NCBI RefSeq assembly: GCF_024281035.1
Contig: NZ_JAMXLH010000053.1
Location: forward strand, 1 to 64,000
Length of the DNA: 64,000 nucleotides
Source of the DNA: Paraburkholderia sp.
GTDB lineage: Bacteria > Pseudomonadota > Gammaproteobacteria > Burkholderiales > Burkholderiaceae
Reading direction: 5' to 3'
How positions within the stretch are numbered: the first letter of the stretch is position 1; each line of letters begins with the position of its first letter. Under the pieces are notes generated by a model. That model saw only the letters and a program-made list of their open reading frames with translations, was not told where the DNA came from and made no database searches. Shown one piece after another: positions 54,783 through 63,624 of the stretch. A program made the position numbers and the translations under genes.

Positions 54783-54920
54783 ATGAACACCCCTTCCCAA
54801 TCTTCTGTCCCCGCCACCCCGAGCGCTTCGTCGCGCAAGGCGATGACGCTGCTGCTGTTCCTCACGCTGATCGGCGCGAGCGGCGTTGCGGTGTCGCTCG
54901 TCGCACGGCTTTTCCTCTGA
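54783..54920 (+). CDS. Small single-pass membrane peptide, 45 aa
   Basis: A 45-aa reading frame: a Ser/Pro-rich start (MNTPSQSSVPATPSASSRKA) then one membrane segment MTLLLFLTLIGASGVAVSLVARLFL to the stop. Size and single hydrophobic segment suggest a small membrane peptide of unknown role. The frame has high-GC codon use in keeping with neighbours. It ends 46 bp before the rubredoxin gene on the same strand. Confidence 0.6.
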   Translation: MNTPSQSSVPATPSASSRKAMTLLLFLTLIGASGVAVSLVARLFL

Positions 54921-54966
54921 ACGCGGCCATCCGCCCGCCAGTCCGCTCGTTCCCCCGTTTTTGCCC

Positions 54967-55395
54967 ATGTACAAGAAAGGCGTTGCCCTCGAAATCCAGT
55001 TCTCGCCCGAACGCCTGAATGACGGCGCAGGCGACCCCTACTGGATCGACCTCACCGCCGACGAAGCCGCCCGATTGCTGGAAGCGTTGCAGACGCAACT
55101 GAGTGCGCGCGCAGGCGGCACGTCGGCACCGCGCGTCGTCGCGCTCGATGCGCCGCGCGCGAAGGATGCCGATGCGGCGTCCGACGACGCACACAACGGC
55201 GCCGCGAACGCAACGGCTGCCGAAAGCGGCTTCAAGCAATGGGTTTGCGTGATCTGCGGCTGGGTCTACGACGAAGCGGCGGGTGCGCCCGACGACGGCC
55301 TCGCGCCGGGTACGCGCTGGGCGGATGTGCCCGGCGAATGGCGCTGTCCGCTTTGCGACGTCGGCAAGGACGATTTCGCGCTGGTCGAGTTCTAG
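54967..55395 (+). CDS. Rubredoxin-domain protein with N-terminal extension
   Basis: A 142-aa protein. The C-terminal 55 residues form a rubredoxin: WVCVICGWVYDEAAGAPDDGLAPGTRWADVPGEWRCPLCDVGKDDFALVEF, with the CxxCG and CPLC iron pairs. The first 85 residues (MYKKGVALEIQFSPERLNDGAGDPYWIDLT then an Ala/Asp-rich linker) are not a standard rubredoxin domain. It is probably an electron carrier or redox adaptor. The 45-aa membrane peptide is just upstream. Confidence 0.88.
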   Translation: MYKKGVALEIQFSPERLNDGAGDPYWIDLTADEAARLLEALQTQLSARAGGTSAPRVVALDAPRAKDADAASDDAHNGAANATAAESGFKQWVCVICGWVYDEAAGAPDDGLAPGTRWADVPGEWRCPLCDVGKDDFALVEF

Positions 55396-55539
55396 GCGTT
55401 GCCGCGCGAGGCGCACGGGCTACCCAGCCTACGAGCGGCTTTCAGGGTCCGAGTAAAAAACAGACGCTTGCGTCATGCAAAGCGGAACCGAACTACAATG
55501 CATGCCGTCCGATGCATTGCTGTGTGATCTGGTCCGAAC

Positions 55540-56505
55540 ATGTTCCGCTTTCCGAGATTTTCCCTGTATCCGCTGTGTCCGTTGCTGGCCGCGGTTGTCG
55601 TCGCATTGAGCGCGTGCTCGTCGCCGAAACCGAAATTCCAGGACGACCAGTTGCTGAGCAGCGCACCCAACCAGTTCTCGCGCAGCTTCAACTACGCAAG
55701 CGGCGACGCCTGCGAAGCGTCGCGCCGCGCCCTCCTGAGCCAGGGTTACATGACGACGCTGGGGCACGACGGCACCGTCGATGCCTCGAAAAACTTCCAG
55801 CCCGAGAGCGATTCGCACATCGTGGTTGAAATCCACGTGGTCTGTACGGATGGCGACGCGGCGAACTCGAGCATGGTCTACGTGAACGCCGTGCAAAACG
55901 GCTTTGCGCTGAAGAAGAGCGATACGTCGGCGAGCGTGGGATTGTCGATTCTGGGGTCGGTCTCGCTGCCGATCCGCTCGAACAGCGACGCGATGGTCAA
56001 GATTTCGAGCGAAACGATCCAGTCCAGCAAGTTTTACGACCGTTTCTTCGAACTGGTCGGGAGCTATCTGGGTGCGGCCGCACGTAGCGAAGCCGTACCG
56101 GATACGGCGAAGATCAAGGTCACGCCGCTGCCGCCGCCCGTCACTGTGCCGGCTGCCGCGCCGCATCCGGCGGCGCCGAATACCGCTGCAACGGCTGCAT
56201 CGGCTGATCCGGCGTCCCTGCTTCAACCCGTTGCAACAGGCGTGACGCCTCAAACGGCGCTCGCGCCCGTCACGGCACCGCGCGCCACCGGCGCAGCGGT
56301 GGCGGCCAGCGACGCAGCCGCGGCAACGCACGTTGCCGCCGCTTCCGCGGCAGCCAGCGCGACGACGCTGGCGTCCACGCCCGCCACAACGGCTCCGGCT
56401 CCCGCAGCTCAAGGCGGCAGCAGCACGCCAAGTGCAGGCGCAACCGGCAGCAGTAACGCGACAACGGGCGCTGCGCCGGCTTCAGCAACGCCTGCGACGC
56501 CGTAA
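55540..56505 (+). CDS. DUF2242 lipoprotein
   Basis: A 321-aa protein with a lipoprotein signal: LLAAVVVALSACSS gives a lipobox Cys near residue 26. The DUF2242 domain follows (FQDDQLLSSAPNQFSRSFNYASGDACEASRRALLSQGYMTTLG) to about residue 190, and the C-terminal 120 residues are Ala/Thr/Pro-rich low complexity. The family is largely restricted to Burkholderiales and unknown in function. Convergent with the next LysE gene. Confidence 0.85.
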   Translation: MFRFPRFSLYPLCPLLAAVVVALSACSSPKPKFQDDQLLSSAPNQFSRSFNYASGDACEASRRALLSQGYMTTLGHDGTVDASKNFQPESDSHIVVEIHVVCTDGDAANSSMVYVNAVQNGFALKKSDTSASVGLSILGSVSLPIRSNSDAMVKISSETIQSSKFYDRFFELVGSYLGAAARSEAVPDTAKIKVTPLPPPVTVPAAAPHPAAPNTAATAASADPASLLQPVATGVTPQTALAPVTAPRATGAAVAASDAAAATHVAAASAAASATTLASTPATTAPAPAAQGGSSTPSAGATGSSNATTGAAPASATPATP

Positions 56506-56653
56506 CCGGCTCAAGCACTTCAAGCGCCCCAAGCACCCCAAGCGCCTTCAATCTCCGCAACGCTACGGCGCCAGGTGAGCGCCCACTCGCGCGCTTACGC
56601 CCGTGCGCTGCGGGGCGGCGTGTTCTTGCGCACTCTTGCGCTTAGCTACGTGC

Positions 56654-57280
56654 TTAGCGCAACCCAACCATCAGCGCGCCCATACCCACGAGCAAACTGC
56701 CCATCAGCCGGTTCACCGCGCGCACGCGCCTGGGCCTTTGCAGCGTGTGGCGCAGCCGGTGCGAGAACAGCGCCATCGATGCCACGCCGAAAGCGAACAG
56801 CATGGCAAACGTCACCGCCAGCAGCAGAAATTGACGGTTTTCGCTCCAGTGCGCGTCGGCGCGCATGAACTGCGGAAAGAACGACGGAAAGAACAGCAGC
56901 GTCTTCGGATTGAGCCCTGAGGTCGCGAAGCCGCGCCAGAACAGATCGCGGCGGCTGTCGCCCGATGCATCGTCGCTCGCCTGTGCGCCCACCAGTGCGC
57001 CGCTGCGCCATTGCTTGAAACCGAGCCAGACGAGATAAGCCGCACCGAGCCAGCGCAGCACGGTGAGCGAGTGCTCACTGATGAGAAGCAGGGAATTGAG
57101 GCAGAGCGCCGTTACCGTGAGCTGGAGCAGTACGGCAACCGTGCTGCCCCAGACACAGGGCAGCGCATCGCGCCAGCCGGCCTGGAGCGCGTGGCTCATG
57201 GTCATGACGTTGACGGGACCGGGCGTGTAGACGAGCACAAGTGCGGCGGCAAGAAAGGACAGATACAGCTGGATCGACAT
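56654..57280 (-). CDS. LysE/RhtB family amino-acid exporter
   Basis: A 208-aa six-segment exporter. Landmarks are LVYTPGPVNVMTMSHALQAGWRDALP, AAYLVWLGFKQWRSG and GLNPKTLLFFPSFFPQF. The adjacent divergent Lrp-type gene is the usual regulator of such exporters. Substrate unknown. ATG 57280 gives the conserved membrane start. Confidence 0.9.
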   Translation of the reverse strand: MSIQLYLSFLAAALVLVYTPGPVNVMTMSHALQAGWRDALPCVWGSTVAVLLQLTVTALCLNSLLLISEHSLTVLRWLGAAYLVWLGFKQWRSGALVGAQASDDASGDSRRDLFWRGFATSGLNPKTLLFFPSFFPQFMRADAHWSENRQFLLLAVTFAMLFAFGVASMALFSHRLRHTLQRPRRVRAVNRLMGSLLVGMGALMVGLR

Positions 57281-57543
57281 CGTTGTGGTTCTGCAAGACA
57301 GGCAAGGGAATCGGCGTGTGAATGCCTTCACGCCCTCCGGACGGTCCGCCGCGGCTTGTGGCTGCGGCGGCGCGCCCCGCGCAGGCGAGGTGGCCGCGCG
57401 GATCGTGCCGGGGCATGAAGGCACGCCGGAAAATATACCGGCCGCACCGCTGTAAAGGCTTCCTGTTTCTGTGCCGCTTCGGGCAAAATGCAGAACGTTC
57501 TTCCGCAGTAAATCGTATTAACTGAACAGAATTCTTTTTCACC

Positions 57544-58026
57544 ATGATCGCCCGCGAACGCCCCGCCCGAACACTCGACGGCCAGGATCACAAGATCCTG
57601 CGCGCGCTGCAAACGAATGCACGCCTGTCCAACGCCGAACTGGCCGAACAGGTCGGCATGTCCACCACGGCGTGCTGGAATCGTACGCGCCAGCTTGAAG
57701 CGGATGGCTATATCGACGGCTATGTCGCCCTCGTGAACCAGAAAAAGCTCGGCTACGCGGATATCGTGATTCTGGAAGTGACGCTCGACCGCCACGAGGA
57801 CGATGCCCTCGCCCGCTTCGGCGAAGCGCTCGCGGCGCTGCCCGAGGTGCTGGAGGCGTATCTCGTCTCGGGCGAGTACGACTACTGGATCAAGGTTGCG
57901 GTCGACGGAACCGCCGGATATGAGCGCTTCCTGCGCGAGAAGCTCTATCGCATCGCAGGCATCCGGCACAGCCGGTCGATGTTCGCCTTGCGCTGCATGA
58001 AAGACGTGCCGTCGATGCAGGTGTAG
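57544..58026 (+). CDS. Lrp/AsnC family regulator
   Basis: A 160-aa regulator. The HTH is at residues 12-70 (LDGQDHKILRALQTNARLSNAELAEQVGMSTTACWNRTRQLEADGYI), followed by the RAM ligand domain (about 75-150) with YLVSGEYDYWIKV. It is divergent from the LysE exporter across 263 bp and probably senses the exported amino acid. Confidence 0.92.
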   Translation: MIARERPARTLDGQDHKILRALQTNARLSNAELAEQVGMSTTACWNRTRQLEADGYIDGYVALVNQKKLGYADIVILEVTLDRHEDDALARFGEALAALPEVLEAYLVSGEYDYWIKVAVDGTAGYERFLREKLYRIAGIRHSRSMFALRCMKDVPSMQV

Positions 58027-58133
58027 GCCGCACGTCTGAAGCTATCGATTCGCGTCTGGAATCGTTGCGCGCGCAATTTCGATGATGGTTTTCCCCATCG
58101 GACACGCGACCAGCGTTATCGCCTGTTTAGCCG

Positions 58134-59060
58134 CTATACGCCGCCTTCGGGCGCTTTCGCGACATCGCCGTCGCTGCGCGCCTGCGCGTCGCGCATTTTC
58201 TCGAGCGCCTTCGGCCCGAGGCCGAGCGCCACGGCAATCGCGAGCGCGTCGATCACCGCGAGATGCGCGATGCGCGAGACACCCGGCGCATGCGGCTCCG
58301 CCGCAGCGGGCACGCGCAGCAGCAGCGGAATATCGGCCACCCACGCGAGCCGCGAACCGGCATTCGTGAGCGCGATGGTCGTCGCGCCGCGCTCCTTCGC
58401 AATCTGGATGCTCTCGTTCACCTCGACGCTGCGCCCCGACTGCGAGATCGCGAATGCCACGTCGCCGGGTTCGAGCAGCCCTGCGTAGAGCCGCTGGAGA
58501 TGCGCGTCGGTGAACGCGCTCGCGGCGATGTCGAGCCGCAGCATGCGCAGCGCCGCATCCTGCGCGACCAGCCCCGAGCCCGCACCCACGCCGAAGAAGT
58601 ACACGCGCCTTGCGCTGCCGAGCGCCGCCACTGCCGCCGCGAACACGGCCGGATCGAGCGACGCGCGCGCGTGCGCGACACCTTGCACGACCGACTCGGT
58701 CACCTTGTCGAGCAGCGTGCCGATCTCGTCGCCGCTCTCCACACCCGAAGGCGACGCATAGGGCACACCGCCCGCCGCGCTCTGCGCGAGCCGCATCTTG
58801 AAGTCGCGCAGGCCGTGCGCGCCCACCGCCCGGCAAAAGCGCGTCACCGAAGGCTCGGACACGTCCGCGCGCTGCGCAAGCTCGGTGATGCTTGCGCGCA
58901 TGGCGAAGTCGATGTCGCCCAGCACCATGTCGGCGACCTTGCGCTCGGCGGGCCGCAGCGACTCGGCGACATCGCGGATGTGATGGATCAGATTGGAGAC
59001 CGGCAAGCTGGATTTCCCGTGGATTGGCCGATGAGCCCCGATGAGCCCCGATGTGCCCAC
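58134..59060 (-). CDS. RpiR family regulator (HexR-like)
   Basis: A 308-aa regulator as called. RpiR HTH at about residues 25-95 (SLRPAERKVADMVLGDIDFAMRASITELAQRADVSEPSVTRFCRAVG), and SIS sugar-phosphate domain about 130-280 (VYFFGVGAGSGLVAQDAALRMLRLD, AISQSGRSVEVNESIQIAKERGATTIALTN). The start is uncertain: the first codon used is GTG 59060, while a TTG nearer the domain is an alternative. It is the last gene of the leftward SDR-ATPase-RpiR unit. Two matched 15-bp sites at 61035 and 61202 are its likely targets. Confidence 0.85.
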   Translation of the reverse strand: MGTSGLIGAHRPIHGKSSLPVSNLIHHIRDVAESLRPAERKVADMVLGDIDFAMRASITELAQRADVSEPSVTRFCRAVGAHGLRDFKMRLAQSAAGGVPYASPSGVESGDEIGTLLDKVTESVVQGVAHARASLDPAVFAAAVAALGSARRVYFFGVGAGSGLVAQDAALRMLRLDIAASAFTDAHLQRLYAGLLEPGDVAFAISQSGRSVEVNESIQIAKERGATTIALTNAGSRLAWVADIPLLLRVPAAAEPHAPGVSRIAHLAVIDALAIAVALGLGPKALEKMRDAQARSDGDVAKAPEGGV

Positions 59061-59077
59061 AATGCTCGGTTTCGAAT

Positions 59078-60145
59078 TCAGTCGCTATCGAGCCGCTTGC
59101 CGCTTTCGGTGTCGAACAGATGCAAATGCGCGAGAGGCAGACCGAGCGTCATACGCTGCCCCGGCTCGACTTGCGGCCGCGCGCGCGTGGTGACGCACCA
59201 GGTTGAGCCGCCTATTTTCCCGTACATATGGGTCTCCGCGCCAGTCGGCTCGATCACGTCGACGTTGAATGGCACCTCGCCGCCCGCCTCGATATGCTCC
59301 GGCCGGATCCCGAGCGTCACGCGCGCGCCTTGCTGCGCCCGGCCTTCGGGAAGCGGCACGCGCAAGCCGTCTTCGAGCACGAGCGCCGTGCCGCGCGCAT
59401 CGCTCATCACCGTGCCCTGCGCGAAGTTCATCGACGGCGAGCCGAGGAAGCTCGCGACGAACAGGTTGCCCGGCCGGTCGTAAAGATCGAGCGGGCGGCC
59501 GATCTGCTCGATGCGGCCCGCGTTCATCACGACGATGCGGTCGGCCATCGTCATCGCCTCGATCTGGTCGTGCGTCACGTAGACGACCGTATTGCGCAGG
59601 CGCTGGTGCAGCGCCTTGATTTCCGTGCGCATCTGCACGCGCAGCTTGGCGTCGAGGTTCGAAAGCGGCTCGTCGAAGAGAAACAAAGCGGGGTCGCGCA
59701 CCACGGCGCGGCCCATCGCCACGCGCTGACGCTGGCCGCCCGAGAGCGCGCGCGGCAGGCGTTCGAGATAGCTCGACAGATTGAGCATCTTCGCGGCCGC
59801 CTCGATGCGCGGCTTGAACGTGTCCTCGCGTTCCTTGCGGATGCGCGGGCCGAACGCGATGTTGTCGTACACCGAAAGATGCGGATAGAGCGCGTAACTC
59901 TGGAACACCATCGACACATTGCGCTGCTGCGGCGGCAGGCCGTTCGCGCGCGTGCCGCCAATCGTGAGATCGCCGCCGCTGATGTCTTCGAGACCGGCGA
60001 TCATGCGCATGAGCGTCGTCTTGCCGCAACCCGATGGGCCGACCAGCACGACGAACTCGCCGTCCTCGATGTCGAGGTCGACGCCGTGCACGACCTGCGT
60101 TTCGCCGTAGCGTTTGTAGATGCCGTTCAGTTGTACCGCTGCCAT
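59078..60145 (-). CDS. ABC transporter ATP-binding protein (UgpC/MalK-like)
   Basis: A 355-aa ATPase. Walker A GPSGCGKTTL, signature LSGGQRQRVAMGRAVVRDP, Walker B LFLFDEPLSNLDAKLR, and the MalK-type C-terminal OB domain with GIRPEHIEAGGEVPFNVDVIEPTGAETHMYG. It should energise the sugar permeases encoded to the right across the divergent promoter. ATG 60145 opens the family start; upstream in-frame sequence is antisense to the SDR gene. Confidence 0.92.
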   Translation of the reverse strand: MAAVQLNGIYKRYGETQVVHGVDLDIEDGEFVVLVGPSGCGKTTLMRMIAGLEDISGGDLTIGGTRANGLPPQQRNVSMVFQSYALYPHLSVYDNIAFGPRIRKEREDTFKPRIEAAAKMLNLSSYLERLPRALSGGQRQRVAMGRAVVRDPALFLFDEPLSNLDAKLRVQMRTEIKALHQRLRNTVVYVTHDQIEAMTMADRIVVMNAGRIEQIGRPLDLYDRPGNLFVASFLGSPSMNFAQGTVMSDARGTALVLEDGLRVPLPEGRAQQGARVTLGIRPEHIEAGGEVPFNVDVIEPTGAETHMYGKIGGSTWCVTTRARPQVEPGQRMTLGLPLAHLHLFDTESGKRLDSD

Positions 60146-60219
60146 GCTTGCCTCGTTCGCTGATTGCGCGTGCGCGCGTGTGTCCTGCCGATTGTTGTTC
60201 GGACCCTGCTCCGAACGCT

Positions 60220-60993
60220 TCAGAGCGGGTCGAGCGTCAGTTCGTTTGCCATGATCCGGTTGCCCGCCATGAGGCCCGCGTCCACCGGCAGCGCGACGCC
60301 CGTAATCACGCGCGCCTGCGGCGACGCGAGAAACAGGACCGCGTCGGCGATGTCCTCGGGCGTCGCCACGTCGCCGAGCGGATACCACTTCTTCAGTTCC
60401 TCGAAGATCTGCGGACGCTGTGCGACACGCGCCTGCCACGCAGGCGTCTTCACCGTGCCCGGGCACACGAGATTCGCGCGGATGCCGTACTGCCCCAGTT
60501 CGATCGCCAGCGCCTTCGTGTAGCTCACGAGCCCCGCCTTCGCCGCGCTATAGGCGGGATGCCCGAGCGCAGCGAGTCCGTTCACGGAGCCGACCAGCAC
60601 GATCGCGCCGCGCCGCCGCTCGATCATCGACTGACGGACCGTTTCGACCGTGTAATACGTGCCGTTGAGATTCAGGTCGATGTCGCGCCGCCAGCCCGCC
60701 GCGTCGGTGCGCGCGAGCGTCGTGCCGAGCGCGCCGCCCGCATTCGCCACGACGACGTCCACCGGCCCGCGCGCGGCCACTCCGGCCGACACGGCAGCGG
60801 CGAGCGCGTCGGCGTCGCTCACGTCGGCAACGAGCGCCTCGAGCCGTTGCGCACCCCATTGCGTACGCAACGACTGCACACCCGCCTCGTTGCGATCGAG
60901 CGCAAGAACCGTATCGCCCGCATCGAGAAACTGTTTGCACAGCGCACGGCCGATCCCGCCGCTCGCGCCCGTCACCAGCACCACCCGGCTCAT
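60220..60993 (-). CDS. Short-chain dehydrogenase/reductase (SDR)
   Basis: A 257-aa SDR. The NAD(P) motif is VVLVTGASGGIGRALCKQF; the catalytic set is NAG (VVANAGG), Ser in VLVGSVNGLAALG, and Tyr-x3-Lys in HPAYSAAKAGLVSYTK. It may oxidise the transported sugar or polyol, as in sorbitol or similar loci (inference). It heads the leftward unit with the ATPase and RpiR regulator. Confidence 0.92.
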   Translation of the reverse strand: MSRVVLVTGASGGIGRALCKQFLDAGDTVLALDRNEAGVQSLRTQWGAQRLEALVADVSDADALAAAVSAGVAARGPVDVVVANAGGALGTTLARTDAAGWRRDIDLNLNGTYYTVETVRQSMIERRRGAIVLVGSVNGLAALGHPAYSAAKAGLVSYTKALAIELGQYGIRANLVCPGTVKTPAWQARVAQRPQIFEELKKWYPLGDVATPEDIADAVLFLASPQARVITGVALPVDAGLMAGNRIMANELTLDPL

Positions 60994-61034
60994 ATTCGAC
61001 TCTCCAGAAGGCTCGCCAGCCTTACCCTCATACC

Positions 61035-61049
61035 TGAAAATTTCCTACA
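61035..61049. promoter_or_regulatory. Candidate RpiR site, left copy
   Basis: TGAAAATTTCCTACA, 41 bp upstream of the SDR start. Its reverse complement matches the site at 61202-61216 at 13 of 15 positions. Confidence 0.6.
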
Positions 61050-61201
61050 CACTACTTAAAAACCGCGTATCGGCGTCCGGGTTAACACGCACTGGATTTT
61101 CTGCTGCGACGCAAGATTTCTCCCGGTTTTACAGTATGTTAGGCAATACGCCGAGGGGAAAACAATATCGCGTTTACCAGGTGACAACGCTTTTTTCATC
61201 C

Positions 61202-61216
61202 TGTAGGATTTTTTCA
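61202..61216. promoter_or_regulatory. Candidate RpiR site, right copy
   Basis: TGTAGGATTTTTTCA, 69 bp upstream of the binding-protein start, in inverted orientation to the left copy. Confidence 0.6.
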
Positions 61217-61285
61217 AACAACGCAACCCAGCGCCGGGGCCACGGCGGCGGCAAAGCAGGGCATAACCACTACAGGAGATAGAGA

Positions 61286-62518
61286 ATGTCGTTTCAGCAA
61301 CGTGCATCCACCATGCTCGGCAAGCTTGCCGTCGCACTCGCCTTTGCGGGCATCGCGGTCGCGGCGCACGCCGACACCGTTCGCGTGACCGTCGCGCACT
61401 ACAGCGACGCCACCGCGCCGTACTTCGAAAGAATGGCCAAGCAGTTCGAGGCCGCCAATCCCGGCACGACGATCAAGATCGAAGACGTGAACTGGGACTC
61501 GCTGCAACAGAAACTGCAAACGGACATCGCAGGCGGCGCGAACGCGGACGTCGCGATCATCGGCACGCGCTGGTTGCTCGACTTCGTGAAGGACGACATC
61601 GCCGAGCCGCTCGACGGTTACATGGACGCGAACTTCAAGGCGCGCTTCATCGGCCCGTTCCTGGCACCGGGCGAAATCAACGGCAAGCTCTATGGCCTGC
61701 CGATTGCCGCTTCGGCGCGCGCGCTTTACTACAACAAGGACATGCTCGCTTCGGTGGGCTATCCGAACGGTCCGAAGAGCTGGAATGAAGTTGTCGACGC
61801 ATCGAAGAAGCTGAAGGCCAAGGGCATTGCCGGCTTCGGTCTGCAAGGCAAGGAAATCGAAACCGACGTGTACTTCTACTACGCTCTGTGGACCCACGGC
61901 GGCGAAGTCGTGGGCAAGGACGGCAAGGCGGCGTTCAATTCGGCGGAAGGCGTGAAGGCCGCGACGCTCTACAAGTCGATGATCGACCAGGGCCTCACGC
62001 AGCCGGGCGTGACGGGCTACAGCCGTGAAGACGTGCAGAACCTCTTCAAGCAGGGCCGCGTGGCGATGATGATCTCGGCGCCGTTCCTCGCGAAGCAGCT
62101 CAAGAAGGAAGCCCCGAACATCCATTACGGCATCGACGCGATCCCGGTCGCCACGACGCCCGCGACCTACGCGGTGACCGACTCGATCATGATGTTCAAG
62201 AACTCGAAGGTGAAGAAGAGCGCCTGGAAGTTCCTCGACTTCCTGTTCACGAAGGCGCCGCGCGTGGAGTTCACGAGCACGGAAGGCTTCTTGCCGACGA
62301 CGAAGGCTGAAGCGGCCGACCCGGCGTTCAAGGATGCGGACACGCAGGCATTCATCGCACTCCTGCCGCACGCACGCTTCGCGCCGACCGTGACGGGCTG
62401 GGAAGACACCGCGAAGGCCGTGACGAACGCGATGCAGTCGATCTACCTCGGCAAGGCCAAGCCCGCCGATGCGCTGAACCAGGCCGCAACCGAAGCGAAC
62501 AAGTCGCTCGGCAAGTAA
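61286..62518 (+). CDS. Sugar ABC transporter substrate-binding protein
   Basis: A 410-aa periplasmic SBP_bac_1 protein. The signal peptide ends at VAAHA near residue 28. Ligand-domain landmarks are VRVTVAHYSDATAPYFERMAKQFEAANPG and GKLYGLPIAASARALYYNKDML. Sugar or polyol binding is expected; the exact ligand cannot be read. AGGAGATAGAGA precedes ATG 61286. It opens the rightward permease operon. Confidence 0.92.
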   Translation: MSFQQRASTMLGKLAVALAFAGIAVAAHADTVRVTVAHYSDATAPYFERMAKQFEAANPGTTIKIEDVNWDSLQQKLQTDIAGGANADVAIIGTRWLLDFVKDDIAEPLDGYMDANFKARFIGPFLAPGEINGKLYGLPIAASARALYYNKDMLASVGYPNGPKSWNEVVDASKKLKAKGIAGFGLQGKEIETDVYFYYALWTHGGEVVGKDGKAAFNSAEGVKAATLYKSMIDQGLTQPGVTGYSREDVQNLFKQGRVAMMISAPFLAKQLKKEAPNIHYGIDAIPVATTPATYAVTDSIMMFKNSKVKKSAWKFLDFLFTKAPRVEFTSTEGFLPTTKAEAADPAFKDADTQAFIALLPHARFAPTVTGWEDTAKAVTNAMQSIYLGKAKPADALNQAATEANKSLGK

Positions 62519-62622
62519 GCACCGCGTGCCTCTGGCGCTGACCGTCGCGCATGCGGGCATGGCTCGCATGCGCGACGCTCCGCCGAAGCATCGAAGCAAC
62601 GTAGTCACCACGGCGCAACACC

Positions 62623-63624
62623 ATGACTTCCGGTCCCCTGAGACAAACCGGGCAAACGCAGCCAGCCAGTCCGGCACCCGGCGGCGCCCCCGAACGTACA
62701 CGCGAATCCATCCGCATGAGCCGCTCCAACCGTGCCGTCGCCGTACCCCGCGCGCCCTGGCTCCTGATCGTGCCGAGTCTGTTGCTCGCGCTGTTCATCA
62801 TCAGTTACCCGATCTTCAACATCGTGTATCAGTCGCTGCACGAGGTGTCGCGTTTCGGGCAGATCCGCGGTTTCAGTGGTCTGCAGAACTTCTATAACGT
62901 GCTCGGCGATCCCGTGTTCATGAGCGCGCTGCGCAACACGCTCGTCTGGACGTTTTTCGTGGTCGCGGGCACCGTGCTGATTTCGGTGCCGGTCGCGCTC
63001 ATCCTCAACCAGGACTTCTATGGGCGCGGCGTCGCGCGCACGATCGTGATGCTGCCGTGGTCCGTCTCGCTCACGATGACCGCCGTGGTGTGGCGCTGGG
63101 CGTTCAACGACGACTACGGCATGGTCAACGTGACGCTGCAGCGTCTCGGCTTCATCTCCGGGCCGATTCACTGGCTCGCCACGCCGGAATACGCGTTCCC
63201 CGTCGAGATCGCCGTCGGCATACTCGTGTCGATTCCGTTCACGACGACGATCCTGCTGGGCGGGCTCTCGTCGGTTCCGGGCGACATCTACGAAGCCGCG
63301 CGAATCGACGGCGCAAGCGCCTGGCAGCAGTTCCGCCAGCTCACGCTGCCGCTGCTGAAACCGTTCATCAACATGGCGATCCTGCTGAACGTGATCTACG
63401 TGTTCAACTCGTTCCCGATCATCTGGGTCATGACGCAAGGCGGCCCCGACGACAGCACGCACATTCTCGTCACCTACCTCTACGAAATAGGCTTCCGTCT
63501 GGGACGCCCTGGCGAAGCGGCGGCCGTGTCGCTCGTCATGCTCCTGATCCTGTTCGCATTCTCGATCGCCTATCTGCGCCTGCAAGCCATGCGCGGCAGC
63601 AGCGCGGAAGGAGACCTCGCATGA
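62623..63624 (+). CDS. Sugar ABC transporter permease (MalF/UgpA-like)
   Basis: A 333-aa inner-membrane permease with six segments after an N-terminal extension of about 45 residues. The EAA loop is EAARIDGASAWQQFRQLTLPLLKP. The first possible ATG 62623 and an internal Met at 62716 both fit; the earlier is used. The stop overlaps the next permease start by four bases. Confidence 0.9.
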   Translation: MTSGPLRQTGQTQPASPAPGGAPERTRESIRMSRSNRAVAVPRAPWLLIVPSLLLALFIISYPIFNIVYQSLHEVSRFGQIRGFSGLQNFYNVLGDPVFMSALRNTLVWTFFVVAGTVLISVPVALILNQDFYGRGVARTIVMLPWSVSLTMTAVVWRWAFNDDYGMVNVTLQRLGFISGPIHWLATPEYAFPVEIAVGILVSIPFTTTILLGGLSSVPGDIYEAARIDGASAWQQFRQLTLPLLKPFINMAILLNVIYVFNSFPIIWVMTQGGPDDSTHILVTYLYEIGFRLGRPGEAAAVSLVMLLILFAFSIAYLRLQAMRGSSAEGDLA

